Of a stretch of DNA of 64,000 bases, positions 1-8,391 are shown piece after piece. The notes under the pieces are model-generated. The model did no database searches. It was given only the letters and a program-made list of their open reading frames with translations, and had not been told where the DNA came from. The first letter of the stretch is position 1, and each line of letters begins with the position of its first letter. The translations under genes and the position numbers were made by a program. Origin of the DNA: an uncultured Bacteroidales bacterium (GTDB lineage: Bacteria; Bacteroidota; Bacteroidia; Bacteroidales; Paludibacteraceae); the NCBI GenBank assembly GCA_900321005.1, contig ONUF01000001.1, positions 120,293 to 184,292 on the forward strand, written 5' to 3'.

Positions 1-1747
1 GTCCTTCCACCCATTCGAGGGCCGTGAGGCTGTTCTCGCCCTTGCCGCCGTAGAACATATTGGCAAGGCTGCGGAGGCTTGCTTTCTTGAACGACTTGTC
101 AATCACCGCTTTCTTCACTTTGTTGGCATAGCCCTCAAAACGCACGGTGCCGCCGTTCAGAGGCTTGTAGAGCTCTGCTATGGACGTCTGCTCGCGGTCG
201 TGACGAAGATCGTCGTAATAGTAGGTCAGGATGCCCGTGGACTCGTCGAAGGCGGTGTAAGCCTCTCTTACCTTGGCCGTGAAGTAACCCTTCGCGCCTT
301 CTTCCGTGTCCGGAAGGGCGTACGAGTTGTCGATATTGTCCTGACCGTTGCACTCGGTGCCGAATTCACCGACCAGCGAAACGCAGTCGTAGAACATCTC
401 TGACGAGTTGGCAGGGCTTATGCTCCAGTCCTGGTTGCAATAGATAGCGCTCAGAGACTCGCAACCTGCGAACATCGAGGACATGTCGATGACACCGGAG
501 ATGTTGAAACTGGTCAGGTTCAGTTCTGTCAATGACGAGCAGCCGTAGAACATTTGGCTCAGGTCTTTTACATTGGCAGTCAGGGCAAGAGGAGTAACAT
601 CCAGCTCCTCAAGCGACGAGCAGCCGAGGAACATGCCGGACAGGTCGGTCACGTTCTCGTAATGGAGCATTTCCAAACCTTCAATCTCCTTCAGGTTCTT
701 GAGAATACCTCGCGGACTGGAACCGTAGAACATATTGGCAAGAGTGCGACGGTGAGCGTCTTGCATCGACGGGTACATGATGGCTTTCTTCACCTTCTCG
801 GCATAGCCCTCGAAGCGCACATAGCCTTCGACATCCTCGGCGGGATAGAGCTCTTCTATGCCATCGTGCGTGCCGCGCAGGTGATCATAATGATATTCGA
901 GCGTACCCGTCGCTTCGTCGAACACGGTGTAGGTCTCCGTGATGGGAGAGAAATAACCCGGCTCGCTGCTGCCCAAGTCGATGCGGGCGTAGGTCTTGTC
1001 GATGTTGTTCTCGCCGTCGCACGCGGTCCCGGAGACACCAACCAACGAATGACATTCTTTGAACAGATTATGGGATTCCGTCAACGTCTCGCTTGCGCTC
1101 CAGTTGTTGTTGCAATAGATGGTCTTCAGGTCAAAACAGCCGTAGAACATGTCTTGCACCGTCGTCGCCTTGACCATGTCAAAGTTGCGGAGGTTAATCT
1201 CTTTGAGTGCGTGGCAGTCTTTGAACATGGCGTACATGCTCTTCACTTTCCGGGTGTCGAAACTGCTCAGGTTGAGAGACGTGAGCGATTGACAACTGAA
1301 GAACATAGCGTACATATCTGTTACATTCTTCGTGTTGAACCTGCTCAGGTCAACATCCTTCAGTGCGGAACACTGATAGAACATACCATTCATCGATTCC
1401 ACTTTGTCCGTGACGAGGTTGCTCATGCCCTCGATGGAAGCCATTTTCCGGAGTCCTTCGAACATTCTGTACATCGAAGTGAGCCCTGCATCTTTCATCG
1501 AAGCGTCAATGACGGCCTTTGTCACTTGGTCTTTATAGTCCTTGAAACGTTTGGCATCCGGATCGTTCACCGGATCATAGATCTCGGTGATTTCGCCCGA
1601 AGCCGTACGCGATTCACGCTTGTCGTCATAGTAATAGGTAAGCGTACCTTTTGACTCATTGAAGGAGGTGTAGACCTCTTTGGCTCCGGCCTTGGCGCCA
1701 ATACTCAGCAGCACCGCTGCCATCAGTAAGAATAATTTGTTTCGCAT
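1..1747 (-). CDS. BspA-like (DUF285) surface protein, C-terminus cut by window edge
   Basis: The frame is open from an ATG at 1745-1747 through the left edge (at least 582 residues), so the C-terminus is not seen. The start gives a clear signal peptide (MRNKLFLLMAAVLLSIGAKA). Three large units follow, each opening with a beta-hairpin-like stretch of the form YTxFDExTGTLxYYYDD (about residues 23, 270 and 495) and continuing with short repeats of the type MxxMFxxCxSLxxLxLSxF typical of DUF285/BspA leucine-rich repeats. Such proteins are cell-surface exposed and often adhesive in Bacteroidales; that function is inferred from the family. A promoter lies at 1789-1820. The plus-strand frame at 554-1654 is only its shadow. 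Confidence 0.85.
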   Translation of the reverse strand, partial: MRNKLFLLMAAVLLSIGAKAGAKEVYTSFNESKGTLTYYYDDKRESRTASGEITEIYDPVNDPDAKRFKDYKDQVTKAVIDASMKDAGLTSMYRMFEGLRKMASIEGMSNLVTDKVESMNGMFYQCSALKDVDLSRFNTKNVTDMYAMFFSCQSLTSLNLSSFDTRKVKSMYAMFKDCHALKEINLRNFDMVKATTVQDMFYGCFDLKTIYCNNNWSASETLTESHNLFKECHSLVGVSGTACDGENNIDKTYARIDLGSSEPGYFSPITETYTVFDEATGTLEYHYDHLRGTHDGIEELYPAEDVEGYVRFEGYAEKVKKAIMYPSMQDAHRRTLANMFYGSSPRGILKNLKEIEGLEMLHYENVTDLSGMFLGCSSLEELDVTPLALTANVKDLSQMFYGCSSLTELNLTSFNISGVIDMSSMFAGCESLSAIYCNQDWSISPANSSEMFYDCVSLVGEFGTECNGQDNIDNSYALPDTEEGAKGYFTAKVREAYTAFDESTGILTYYYDDLRHDREQTSIAELYKPLNGGTVRFEGYANKVKKAVIDKSFKKASLRSLANMFYGGKGENSLTALEWVEG

Positions 1748-1788
1748 AATGTTTGATTTATTTATATTTGCATCCAATTTTGCCACTG

Positions 1789-1820
1789 CAAAATTACAAA
1801 TATTTATTGATATATGCAAA
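1789..1820 (-). promoter_or_regulatory. promoter of the BspA-like gene
   Basis: On the minus strand: -33 TTTG (1817-1820), 20-nt spacer beginning CATATATCAAT, -7 TAATTTTG (1789-1796). The leader to the ATG would be about 35 nt. A weaker copy (CTTG at 1900-1903, TAATTTTT at 1872-1879) lies upstream and may be a tandem promoter. Confidence 0.75.
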
Positions 1821-1920
1821 TAATCTTTTAAAAATAAGCGAAACAATCACAAAAAGTGGCCGTAGAGCACAAAAAATTACAATAATTTTTCGACATACGC
1901 AAGAAAAAGATACACAAATA

Positions 1921-1952
1921 TTTGCACATGTCAAAAAAAAGCAGTACCTTTG
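1921..1952 (+). promoter_or_regulatory. promoter of tRNA-Leu
   Basis: TTTG (1921-1924), 20-nt spacer starting CACATGTCAAA, then TACCTTTG (1945-1952). Initiation about 7 nt later falls shortly before the tRNA 5' end at 1976. Confidence 0.8.
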
Positions 1953-2010
1953 CAGCCGATTTTGATGAAAATCGAGCCGCGATGGTGGAATCGGTAGACA
2001 CGAAGGACTT

Positions 2011-2564
2011 TAGCGAAACAGTTTTTGTTTATGTCTAAACGAAAATGGACTGATCAAGATTTTGTTGAAGCGGTGCGTACAAGTTTCTCTTACGCGCAAG
2101 TAATTGCGAAATTACATTTACGCGTAGCGGGCAGCAACTACGATACCGTCAAACGCAAAATTGAAGAGTTACACCTTTGCTCCGCGAAGGCGTGAAACAG
2201 CGTAAATGTGAGTGCTGCGGATTGACAGAATGGCAAGGTCAACCTATAGCGTTGGAGTTACATCACATCAATGCTATTCGCGATGACCAGCGATTGGAAA
2301 ACCTCCAATTGCTATGCCCCAATTGTCATGCCCTTACTACCAACTATCGAGGTAAGAACAAAGGTAAAGAGTGCTCAGGTCGAAAGGCCTGAAGTAGAAG
2401 TGGGCTAATTCGGAGAATGTAGCAGCCTTTAAATGCTAAGAACGCCGAGCTAAGTGGCGGAAACGCCTAAATGTGTAGAGACTATATACCCACAACCTAC
2501 CTCCTTAGGGACACGGTTAAGACATAGTCCAAGCAGACGCTGAGTGATCGACAGCGAATGTACG
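2011..2564 (+). ncRNA. group I intron in the tRNA-Leu anticodon loop
   Basis: A 554-nt insert starts after U of the anticodon and ends with a G (2564), as group I introns do. Core elements are visible near the 3' end: an R-type segment GTAGAGACTATA (2475-2486) and an S-type segment AAGACATAGTCC (2519-2530), whose GACTAT (2480-2485) and ATAGTC (2524-2529) can form P7. A broken HNH reading frame fills 2031-2392, ahead of the core. The R and S sequences look like those of phage-type introns by eye; the subgroup was not determined, and the internal guide for P1 was not located with confidence. Confidence 0.85.
2031..2392 (+). pseudogene. intron-encoded HNH endonuclease, frameshifted and internally deleted
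   Basis: Frame one starts at ATG 2031 and reads the N-terminal part of a small HNH homing-type nuclease (MSKRKWTDQDFVEAV, later YDTVKRKIEEL) before a TGA at 2193-2195. A second frame (about 2177-2392) continues with the catalytic half: CxxC of a zinc knuckle (CECCGLTEW), then LELHHINAI and LLCPNCHALT, i.e. the HNH motif. Family members normally have about 40 more residues between the two halves. The junction near 2175 therefore looks like a deletion that also shifted the frame. An alternative is a separately translated catalytic fragment from the TTG at 2177. Homing activity is probably lost. Confidence 0.75.
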
Positions 2565-2626
2565 AAAATCCTTTGGCCAGTGATGGCTGTGTGGGTTCAA
2601 GTCCCACTCGCGGTACGAATTTTCTT

Positions 2627-3967
2627 ATGCTGCCCGTTGAATTCATAGAGAGTATGCGACAGCAGCTGGGCAATGAAGCAGAACTGCTGTTACGGGCGCT
2701 GGAAACGGCGCCCGTAACGTCTATACGCCTCAATTCCAAACTGGATGTCCTGACTTTCGAATGCGACACCGATGAGGTGCCGTGGCATATCGACGGCTAT
2801 TATCTTTCCGAGCGGCCGCAGTTCACCCTTGACCCGCTTTTCCATGCCGGTTGTTACTATGTACAGGAAGCCAGTTCGATGTTCATCCAGCAGGCGCTCG
2901 AGCAGTATGTCGATCCTTCCTCAATAGTGCTCGACCTCTGTGCCGCGCCGGGCGGCAAATCGACCCTCATCAGTGAATACCTCGGCGAAGACGGACTGCT
3001 GCTGAGCAACGAAGTAGTGCGTCAGCGCGTGTTTATCCTCAGCGAGAACATCCAGAAATGGGGCAACGGCAACACCGTCGTCACGCATAACACCGCCGCC
3101 GAATACGGCGAACGCTGCAAGCATATCTTCGATTGTATATTGGTCGATGCCCCGTGTTCGGGCGAAGGTATGTTCCGAAAAGACGAACAGGCCCGCAGCG
3201 AATGGAGTAAGCAAGCCGTGCGTCAGTGCGCGGAGCGTCAACGTGCCATCCTGATGGACGTATGGGATGCCCTCAAACCCGGTGGAGTGTTGCTCTATTC
3301 CACCTGCACCTTCAACGAGGAGGAGAACGAGAAGAATGTCGAATGGCTCGCCGACAGTCTGGGTGCCGAAGTGCTGCCGATAGACTATGACCCGTCGTGG
3401 GGCATCGTCGAAGGTACGGTGGGCTATCATTTCTACCCGCACAAGACCAAAGGCGAAGGATTCTATCTCTGCGCGCTGCGTAAGAACGACGAACTGCTCG
3501 ATCCGGCGAAGATCAAAGCGCCGAAGAAAGAAAACGCCATGCCGCACCCCGAATACATGCCGGTGATGCGCTCGTGGCTCCAACATCCCGATAACTGGGC
3601 TATCCGTTACTCCGACCGCTTCGCGACCGCCTATCCGCTCAAATACAAAGAGATCATCGATTGGTTCTCCACCCAACTGACCTGTATCTCCACCGGTTTC
3701 GGTCTTGGCGAGGAACGCGGCAAAGGTATCGCTCCGCAGCATAGCTTGAGTATGACGAAAGACTTCCGTAAGGAAGCCTTCCCATCTGTTGCTTTGACCC
3801 GCGAACAGGCCCTGGCTTATCTGCGTACCGAGGCGTTGAATCTTACCGACGTCCCCCTCGGTTTGCTCCTTTTGACTTATGAGGGTGTCCCCCTCGGTTT
3901 CGCGAAAAACGTCGGGAACCGCCAGAACAACCTTTACCCGAACGAATGGCGTATTCGTCATCTTTAG
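2627..3967 (+). CDS. RsmB/NOP2/Sun-family rRNA (cytosine-C5) methyltransferase, RsmF-like
   Basis: This 446-residue protein transfers a methyl group from S-adenosylmethionine to C5 of a cytosine in 16S rRNA. Visible are the SAM-binding motif DLCAAPGGKS (about 103-112), the motif IV cysteine in DAPCSGEG (174-181) and the catalytic motif VI STCTF (225-229). The C-terminal part ends NLYPNEWRIRHL, as in RsmF-like proteins with a PUA-like tail. The ATG at 2627 is chosen because an earlier in-frame start at 2558 lies inside the tRNA. It starts 11 nt after the tRNA-Leu 3' end. Its last 125 nt overlap, tail to tail, the helicase gene on the other strand. The exact target base cannot be told. Confidence 0.9.
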   Translation: MLPVEFIESMRQQLGNEAELLLRALETAPVTSIRLNSKLDVLTFECDTDEVPWHIDGYYLSERPQFTLDPLFHAGCYYVQEASSMFIQQALEQYVDPSSIVLDLCAAPGGKSTLISEYLGEDGLLLSNEVVRQRVFILSENIQKWGNGNTVVTHNTAAEYGERCKHIFDCILVDAPCSGEGMFRKDEQARSEWSKQAVRQCAERQRAILMDVWDALKPGGVLLYSTCTFNEEENEKNVEWLADSLGAEVLPIDYDPSWGIVEGTVGYHFYPHKTKGEGFYLCALRKNDELLDPAKIKAPKKENAMPHPEYMPVMRSWLQHPDNWAIRYSDRFATAYPLKYKEIIDWFSTQLTCISTGFGLGEERGKGIAPQHSLSMTKDFRKEAFPSVALTREQALAYLRTEALNLTDVPLGLLLLTYEGVPLGFAKNVGNRQNNLYPNEWRIRHL

Positions 3968-5108
3968 GTCCTTCGCCTAAGGCTTGTGGCAGCGGAAGGA
4001 TTTCTATCTCTTTTTTCAGGAATTGCTCAATGCGGTGCCAGTAACGCGCATCGTCCGGAGAGACCAGTGTGATGGCTTCGCCGCTGTTCTCTGCGCGCGC
4101 CGTGCGTCCGATACGATGGACATAGTCTTCCGCGTCATGCGGCACATCGTAGTTGATGACCAGCGGCACATCCGTCACGTCGATACCGCGCGACACCACA
4201 TCCGTCGCCACCAGCACATCCACTTTGCCGTTTCGGAAATCAAGCATCACCTGGTCGCGTTCGTTCTGCTCGAGATCGCTATGCATCGCCCGCGCGTCTA
4301 TCTTCAAGGTACGCAACGCCCGCGCGAGGTCTTTGACGCGTTGTTTCTTGCCGGCGAAGATGATCACTTTCTTGAGGTTCTTGCCCTGCAGCGCCAGTTG
4401 GATAAATCCGGGTTTCTGCGCCTCAAAGACATGCGCGCACATCTGGTGGATAGTCTCTGGCGGACGGGAAACAGCTATCTGGACTTCTACCGGATCATGC
4501 ATGATGGCTTTCGCCATCTGACGTATCTTCGGCGGCATAGTGGCGGAGAACATGATGGTCTGGCGATCGGGAGGTAGCCGCTTAACAATCGTCATAATAT
4601 CGTCGTAGAAACCCATATCGAGCATGCGGTCCGCTTCGTCCAGAATGAAGTACTTGACGCCGGAAAAATCAACGTTATAGATATTCATCTGGCTGAGTAG
4701 TCGACCCGGCGTAGCAATGACGATATCCGCGCCTTTCTGCAAACCGCTCACTTGGTTTCCCCACGAACCGTTGGTATCTTTTCCGCCGTAGATAGCGACC
4801 GACGAGAAGGGCACATAGAACCCGAATCCCTCCATTTGCTGGTCAATCTGTTGCGCTAACTCGCGCGTCGGCGCCATGATGATAGCGTTCAGTTTGTTCG
4901 GGTCGTGGTCATCGTACGCAAGGTTCGTCAGCAGCGGTAAGATATACGCCGCGGTCTTGCCGGTACCTGTCTGCGCACACGAAATCACATCGCGGCGATC
5001 CAAGATCACCGGTATCGTTTCTGCCTGTACAGGCGTGCATTCATCAAAATGCATGTCCCATAAGGCATCCAACACCTCGTCCGATAAAGCTAACTCGTCA
5101 AAATACAT
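3843..5108 (-). CDS. DEAD-box ATP-dependent RNA helicase
   Basis: A 421-residue RhlE/DbpA-like helicase that unwinds RNA duplexes, probably in ribosome assembly or mRNA turnover. Motifs in order: Q motif with TPVQAETIP (about 25-33), Walker A AQTGTGKT (45-52), PTRELA (80-85), TPGR (133-136), DEAD (157-160), SAT (188-190), then ARGID-like VSRGID and HRIGRTAR. The C-terminus is a basic Gly/Arg/Ser tail (GGSRRFSRNRGG), probably a nonspecific RNA contact. The last 125 nt overlap the methyltransferase tail to tail. It is the last gene of a likely minus-strand operon starting at 8844. Confidence 0.93.
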   Translation of the reverse strand: MYFDELALSDEVLDALWDMHFDECTPVQAETIPVILDRRDVISCAQTGTGKTAAYILPLLTNLAYDDHDPNKLNAIIMAPTRELAQQIDQQMEGFGFYVPFSSVAIYGGKDTNGSWGNQVSGLQKGADIVIATPGRLLSQMNIYNVDFSGVKYFILDEADRMLDMGFYDDIMTIVKRLPPDRQTIMFSATMPPKIRQMAKAIMHDPVEVQIAVSRPPETIHQMCAHVFEAQKPGFIQLALQGKNLKKVIIFAGKKQRVKDLARALRTLKIDARAMHSDLEQNERDQVMLDFRNGKVDVLVATDVVSRGIDVTDVPLVINYDVPHDAEDYVHRIGRTARAENSGEAITLVSPDDARYWHRIEQFLKKEIEILPLPQALGEGPKDDEYAIRSGKGCSGGSRRFSRNRGGHPHKSKGANRGGRR

Positions 5109-5112
5109 TGTA

Positions 5113-5147
5113 AGGGCTAAGGGCTAATGGTTATTGGCTAATGGTTC
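5113..5147. repeat. heptamer array, 5 units
   Basis: Units AGGGCTA, AGGGCTA, ATGGTTA, TTGGCTA, ATGGTTC between the helicase start and the oxidoreductase stop. Confidence 0.85.
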
Positions 5148-5194
5148 GGTGCGTTTACTGCGTAGGCCGGAGATAAGTGATGCCACTACATCTA

Positions 5195-6742
5195 TTATTT
5201 CTCCCAGCCTTCGAATACTTCGGGTCCGAAGACATTGTCTTCGTCGGCATCGTGCAGCGGTGCCCACAGTTGCGCGAAGAACGGGTTCTGCTTTGCCACG
5301 CGGTCCCAGTGCCACGGCACTTGTTTCTCTTTGGGCTCAAAGGCGTACGGGTACGGCATGTCGAAAGGACTCCAGTGACCGCCGAGCAGAATCAGACGAC
5401 GACCGGCTTTGAAGGTATTGCCGTTCGCGTCCTGCCAGGTGTCGTTGCCCAAGTACTTGCCTCCGCGGAAGGCTGCGGCTTTGTTCAGTTCGGCATCGGT
5501 GAGTGTATCCACGTCTTTGGATTCATCGTAACCATGGTCCAACAAGACGGCCTCTTCGCTGTTATGACTTACATCGAAATGCTTCCAATCGGGAATGGCT
5601 TTGTATGCCTCCATCGAACCGTAATACGCATGAACGCGTTGCATCGCCTTGTCCCTTTCGACGTTCGTCCCTTCGCCATTCGCCTTTTTGATCCACCATT
5701 GGGTGCCGTGCTCTTTGCTGTTGGCCATGAACCACATGGCGGCTTTCACGCAATGTGGGAAGAGTTTAGCGATATGCGTCTTGGCGGCGAATTTGATACC
5801 GCCCGGCAGGGACTTGGCTTGTGCCATCTGCTTAAAATATTCCTTCACCGGCACATTCGCGCGGAAGTGCAGGAAGTCCTCCAGTTTATCTCCGTCGATG
5901 TACCACATGCCGTGGAAATTGCGGGTGGTGAACCAGTTGGCATTGAAGATCTTCTCGGGTTTCGGACATCCGATCGCATCGAGCAGCAACACTTCGAACT
6001 CGTAGTTCGACAGGCGGTACTCGGCACCCGAACCGATGTTATAGTAGTTGCGCCAGAATGCTTCCGGCACTTCGGGACGGCATACGCGCTCCAGAAGGCG
6101 TCCGCTGTCCTCTACCGTCGCCCATTCCAACACGCCGCGAATCGGCACATGGAACATGATCGGGTCGTAGTTCTTCAGAATGGCCGGGTATAAAATACCC
6201 GATTGACGAAGGGATGCCCATTTCTTAATACCTGAGTCGGTGATGATGCGTTCCGCCAAGGCTTTAGTCAGTCCGTAATGATCATACGCCGACACGCATA
6301 TCGGATCGCCCGCGCGACCCCAATGGAGTGGTTCGCGTCGGTCGCCCATCTGGGCTACCGAACCGATATAGACTACTTTCGGCTGCTTGTCTTCGGGCTG
6401 CGCCAACACCGCTTTGGTGATAAACTCTGCCGCGGTGATGTTCGTGCGTAAGGTTGCTTTCGGGCGATAGTCCGCCTGCGGCGAAACCATACCGCCTACA
6501 TGCAGCACGATATCTGCGCCCGTGACACCTTTCAGCACATCTTCGTATTTGGTGAGGTCACCCCAGATGATGTTTAATGTAGAATGTTGAATGTTTAAGG
6601 GGGTGAGTAACTCTTTGTTCTTCTTACTCGGCCGAGCGAGAATACGCAGTTCATACTGATCGGGGTACTTCAGGATTTCCATCATTCCTGCATACCCCAT
6701 GGTGCCTGTCGCACCGGTGAGGAAAACAATAGTTTTTGCCAT
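5195..6742 (-). CDS. NAD(P)-dependent epimerase/dehydratase-like oxidoreductase with C-terminal extension
   Basis: The 515-residue product opens with a Rossmann fold of the extended SDR type: TGATGTMG (9-16) binds the nucleotide and YDHYGLTK (153-160) contains the Y156xxxK160 catalytic pair. The N-terminal 300 residues resemble sugar-nucleotide epimerases. The last 200 residues are an extension without a motif that I recognise. The ATG at 6742 is chosen because it directly precedes the Rossmann strand (AKTIVFLTG). Residues about 46-58 (LTPLNIQHSTLNI) are encoded by a heptamer array. Substrate unknown. It lies between the helicase and antiporter genes, probably in one operon. Confidence 0.8.
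   Translation of the reverse strand: MAKTIVFLTGATGTMGYAGMMEILKYPDQYELRILARPSKKNKELLTPLNIQHSTLNIIWGDLTKYEDVLKGVTGADIVLHVGGMVSPQADYRPKATLRTNITAAEFITKAVLAQPEDKQPKVVYIGSVAQMGDRREPLHWGRAGDPICVSAYDHYGLTKALAERIITDSGIKKWASLRQSGILYPAILKNYDPIMFHVPIRGVLEWATVEDSGRLLERVCRPEVPEAFWRNYYNIGSGAEYRLSNYEFEVLLLDAIGCPKPEKIFNANWFTTRNFHGMWYIDGDKLEDFLHFRANVPVKEYFKQMAQAKSLPGGIKFAAKTHIAKLFPHCVKAAMWFMANSKEHGTQWWIKKANGEGTNVERDKAMQRVHAYYGSMEAYKAIPDWKHFDVSHNSEEAVLLDHGYDESKDVDTLTDAELNKAAAFRGGKYLGNDTWQDANGNTFKAGRRLILLGGHWSPFDMPYPYAFEPKEKQVPWHWDRVAKQNPFFAQLWAPLHDADEDNVFGPEVFEGWEK
6572..6599. repeat. heptamer array inside the oxidoreductase gene
   Basis: Units GTTTAAT, GTAGAAT, GTTGAAT, GTTTAAG, read on the minus strand as LNIQHSTLNI in a surface loop after the first Rossmann unit. 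Confidence 0.85.
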
Positions 6743-6778
6743 ATCAATTATCAATCATCAATTATCAATTATCAATCA
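6743..6778. repeat. heptamer array, 5 units
   Basis: Alternating ATCAATT and ATCAATC units fill nearly the whole gap between the antiporter stop and the oxidoreductase start. Confidence 0.88.
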
Positions 6779-8389
6779 TTTCTTTCGCATCCACTGGGTC
6801 GCGCGGAGCCAGCGTGCTTTCGCTTTCTGCTTCATCTCTGCCCGCCAGAGCGCTTCCTCTTCCGCCTCGTTGGTCATCTGTTTGAACGATGCCTCCGCGT
6901 CTTTGTCGCGGATGACGAGTAACTGGTCACCCACTTCGAGCATACTTGCGCCGGTGGGAATGAAGAAGTCTTCACCCCGGCGCACCATGATGATGAGCGT
7001 GCGCGGCGGGATAGGTATGTCGCGCAGCGTATTCCCTTTGTCTAAAAATTTCTCCGTCACCTCCACTTCGCGGGCCGAAGACTGAATCTCGTCTGGCAGG
7101 TCCATGTCAAAATGTTCCAATGTACGTGTTTCCTCCGGCGGGGTGTCCAACTTCAGTTTCTTCGCTACGAGCGTGATCGTCGTTCCTTGAACGAGCAACG
7201 AGATAAGGGTGCAGAGGAAGACGACATTAAAGAGCAGGTCTGCATAAGGTACTCCGCTCGCTTTGCACATCACGGCGAAGATGATCGGCACGGCACCTTT
7301 GAGTCCTACCCAACTGAGCATGATCCTATCCCGCTGACGATACCGGCGGAAAGGCATCATGCAGAGCCATACTGCCAGAGGACGGGAGATGAAGATCATC
7401 ACGATGCTGATGATCAGGCACGGCAGCCATACATGATAATCCAGCAGCTCTTTCGGCGCCACCATCAGACCTAACATGAGGAACATCATCAACTGACTGA
7501 GCCAGGTCAGACCGTTGAAGAACGATTTCGTTTGACGCTTACGCGTGAACTTATTGTTTCCGATCACCAGGCCGCCCACATACACCGCGAGGTAGGTATT
7601 ACCTTGCAGGTAATAAGTGATGGCGAAGATGAAGATACACGCCGTGAGTACCATGATAGGGTACAGCGCTTCATTGCCTAATTTCACGCGGCGCATCAGG
7701 GCTACCAGTCCCAAACCGAACGCCAAACCGATGACCGTACCCATGACGAGTTGGATCACAATCGTCTGGACGATAGGCAAGGCTTCGACGGGTTCTACCA
7801 GACCGATGATGGTCTGCAGTTTGAGCACCACACCGATGAGGGTCGTTGTCAACACATAGGCCATAGGATCGTTCGCGCCGGACTCCAACTCCAGCAGCGG
7901 CCGCAGGTCATGTTTCAAGCCGATGCCGTGCGTGCGTAAGATGGAGAACACACTCGCGCTGTCGGTACTCGACATGGTCGCCGCCATCAGCAATGCGAAC
8001 CATATGGAGACGGAAGTGACCGCCTGAATCCAACCGAAGATATAATAGATGAGGATACCCGTGACGGCGCAGGTGATGAGCACGCCTAAGGTGGCTAAGG
8101 TGATACCCGGCGCGAGCACCGATTTGATATCACTCAACTTCGTATCCATACCGCCCGAGAAGAGGATGATACACATCGCCAAGGTACTCAGTGCGGATGC
8201 CGTACTCGTCTTGATGACAATACCGCCCGGGTCACCGAAGAGCGATCCGATGCCGTGCGGGCCGAAAAGCATACCGACGACAAGGAACAGCAACAAGGCC
8301 GGAACGCCATACCGGTAACCGATCTTGTCGGCAAAGATGCTAATGAAGAAAAGCAGTGATAATATGAGTAATACGAGTTCTACCTGCAT
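6776..8389 (-). CDS. nhaP2: K+/H+ antiporter of the CPA1 family with RCK_C domain
   Basis: This 537-residue inner-membrane protein probably exchanges K+ (or Na+) for protons. About 12 hydrophobic segments occupy residues 1-400, starting LVLLILSLLFFISIFADKIG. The ion-binding region is in the segment SSTDSASVFSILR and the following LLELESGANDPMAYVLT. Residues about 430-510 form a TrkA-C (RCK_C) ligand domain (FIPTGASMLEVGDQLLVI), as in NhaP2/CvrA. It starts 2 nt after the thioredoxin stop, so translation is probably coupled. Confidence 0.9.
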   Translation of the reverse strand: MQVELVLLILSLLFFISIFADKIGYRYGVPALLLFLVVGMLFGPHGIGSLFGDPGGIVIKTSTASALSTLAMCIILFSGGMDTKLSDIKSVLAPGITLATLGVLITCAVTGILIYYIFGWIQAVTSVSIWFALLMAATMSSTDSASVFSILRTHGIGLKHDLRPLLELESGANDPMAYVLTTTLIGVVLKLQTIIGLVEPVEALPIVQTIVIQLVMGTVIGLAFGLGLVALMRRVKLGNEALYPIMVLTACIFIFAITYYLQGNTYLAVYVGGLVIGNNKFTRKRQTKSFFNGLTWLSQLMMFLMLGLMVAPKELLDYHVWLPCLIISIVMIFISRPLAVWLCMMPFRRYRQRDRIMLSWVGLKGAVPIIFAVMCKASGVPYADLLFNVVFLCTLISLLVQGTTITLVAKKLKLDTPPEETRTLEHFDMDLPDEIQSSAREVEVTEKFLDKGNTLRDIPIPPRTLIIMVRRGEDFFIPTGASMLEVGDQLLVIRDKDAEASFKQMTNEAEEEALWRAEMKQKAKARWLRATQWMRKK

Positions 8390-8391
8390 CG

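Larger units (their letters stand above)
1976..2615 (+). tRNA. tRNA-Leu(UAA), split by a group I intron
   Basis: The 5' exon (1976-2010) and 3' exon (2565-2615) join to an 86-nt class II tRNA. Acceptor arms are GCCGCGA and TCGCGGT, the anticodon stem is AAGGA/TCCTT, the T arm is GTGGG TTCAAGT CCCAC, and the discriminator is A at 2615. No CCA is encoded. The joined anticodon loop is CTTAAAA, giving anticodon UAA, with the intron between U34 and A35. This is the same site as the classical cyanobacterial and plastid trnL intron. A rRNA methyltransferase starts 11 nt downstream and is probably on the same transcript. Confidence 0.92.

Noticed and set aside
1976-2615. tRNA-Leu destroyed by an insertion (pseudo-tRNA)
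   Set aside because: Exons rejoin to a full cloverleaf at a known group I intron site and the insert has group I core pairing, so splicing is the better reading.
2558-2626. An upstream start for the methyltransferase
   Set aside because: The extra 23 codons lie in the intron end and the tRNA 3' exon.
2921-3961. A 346-codon minus-strand frame opposite the methyltransferase
   Set aside because: The plus-strand gene has SAM and catalytic motifs; this frame has none.
5177-6193. A 338-codon plus-strand frame opposite the oxidoreductase
   Set aside because: Antisense shadow; the minus strand has a Rossmann and YxxxK motif.
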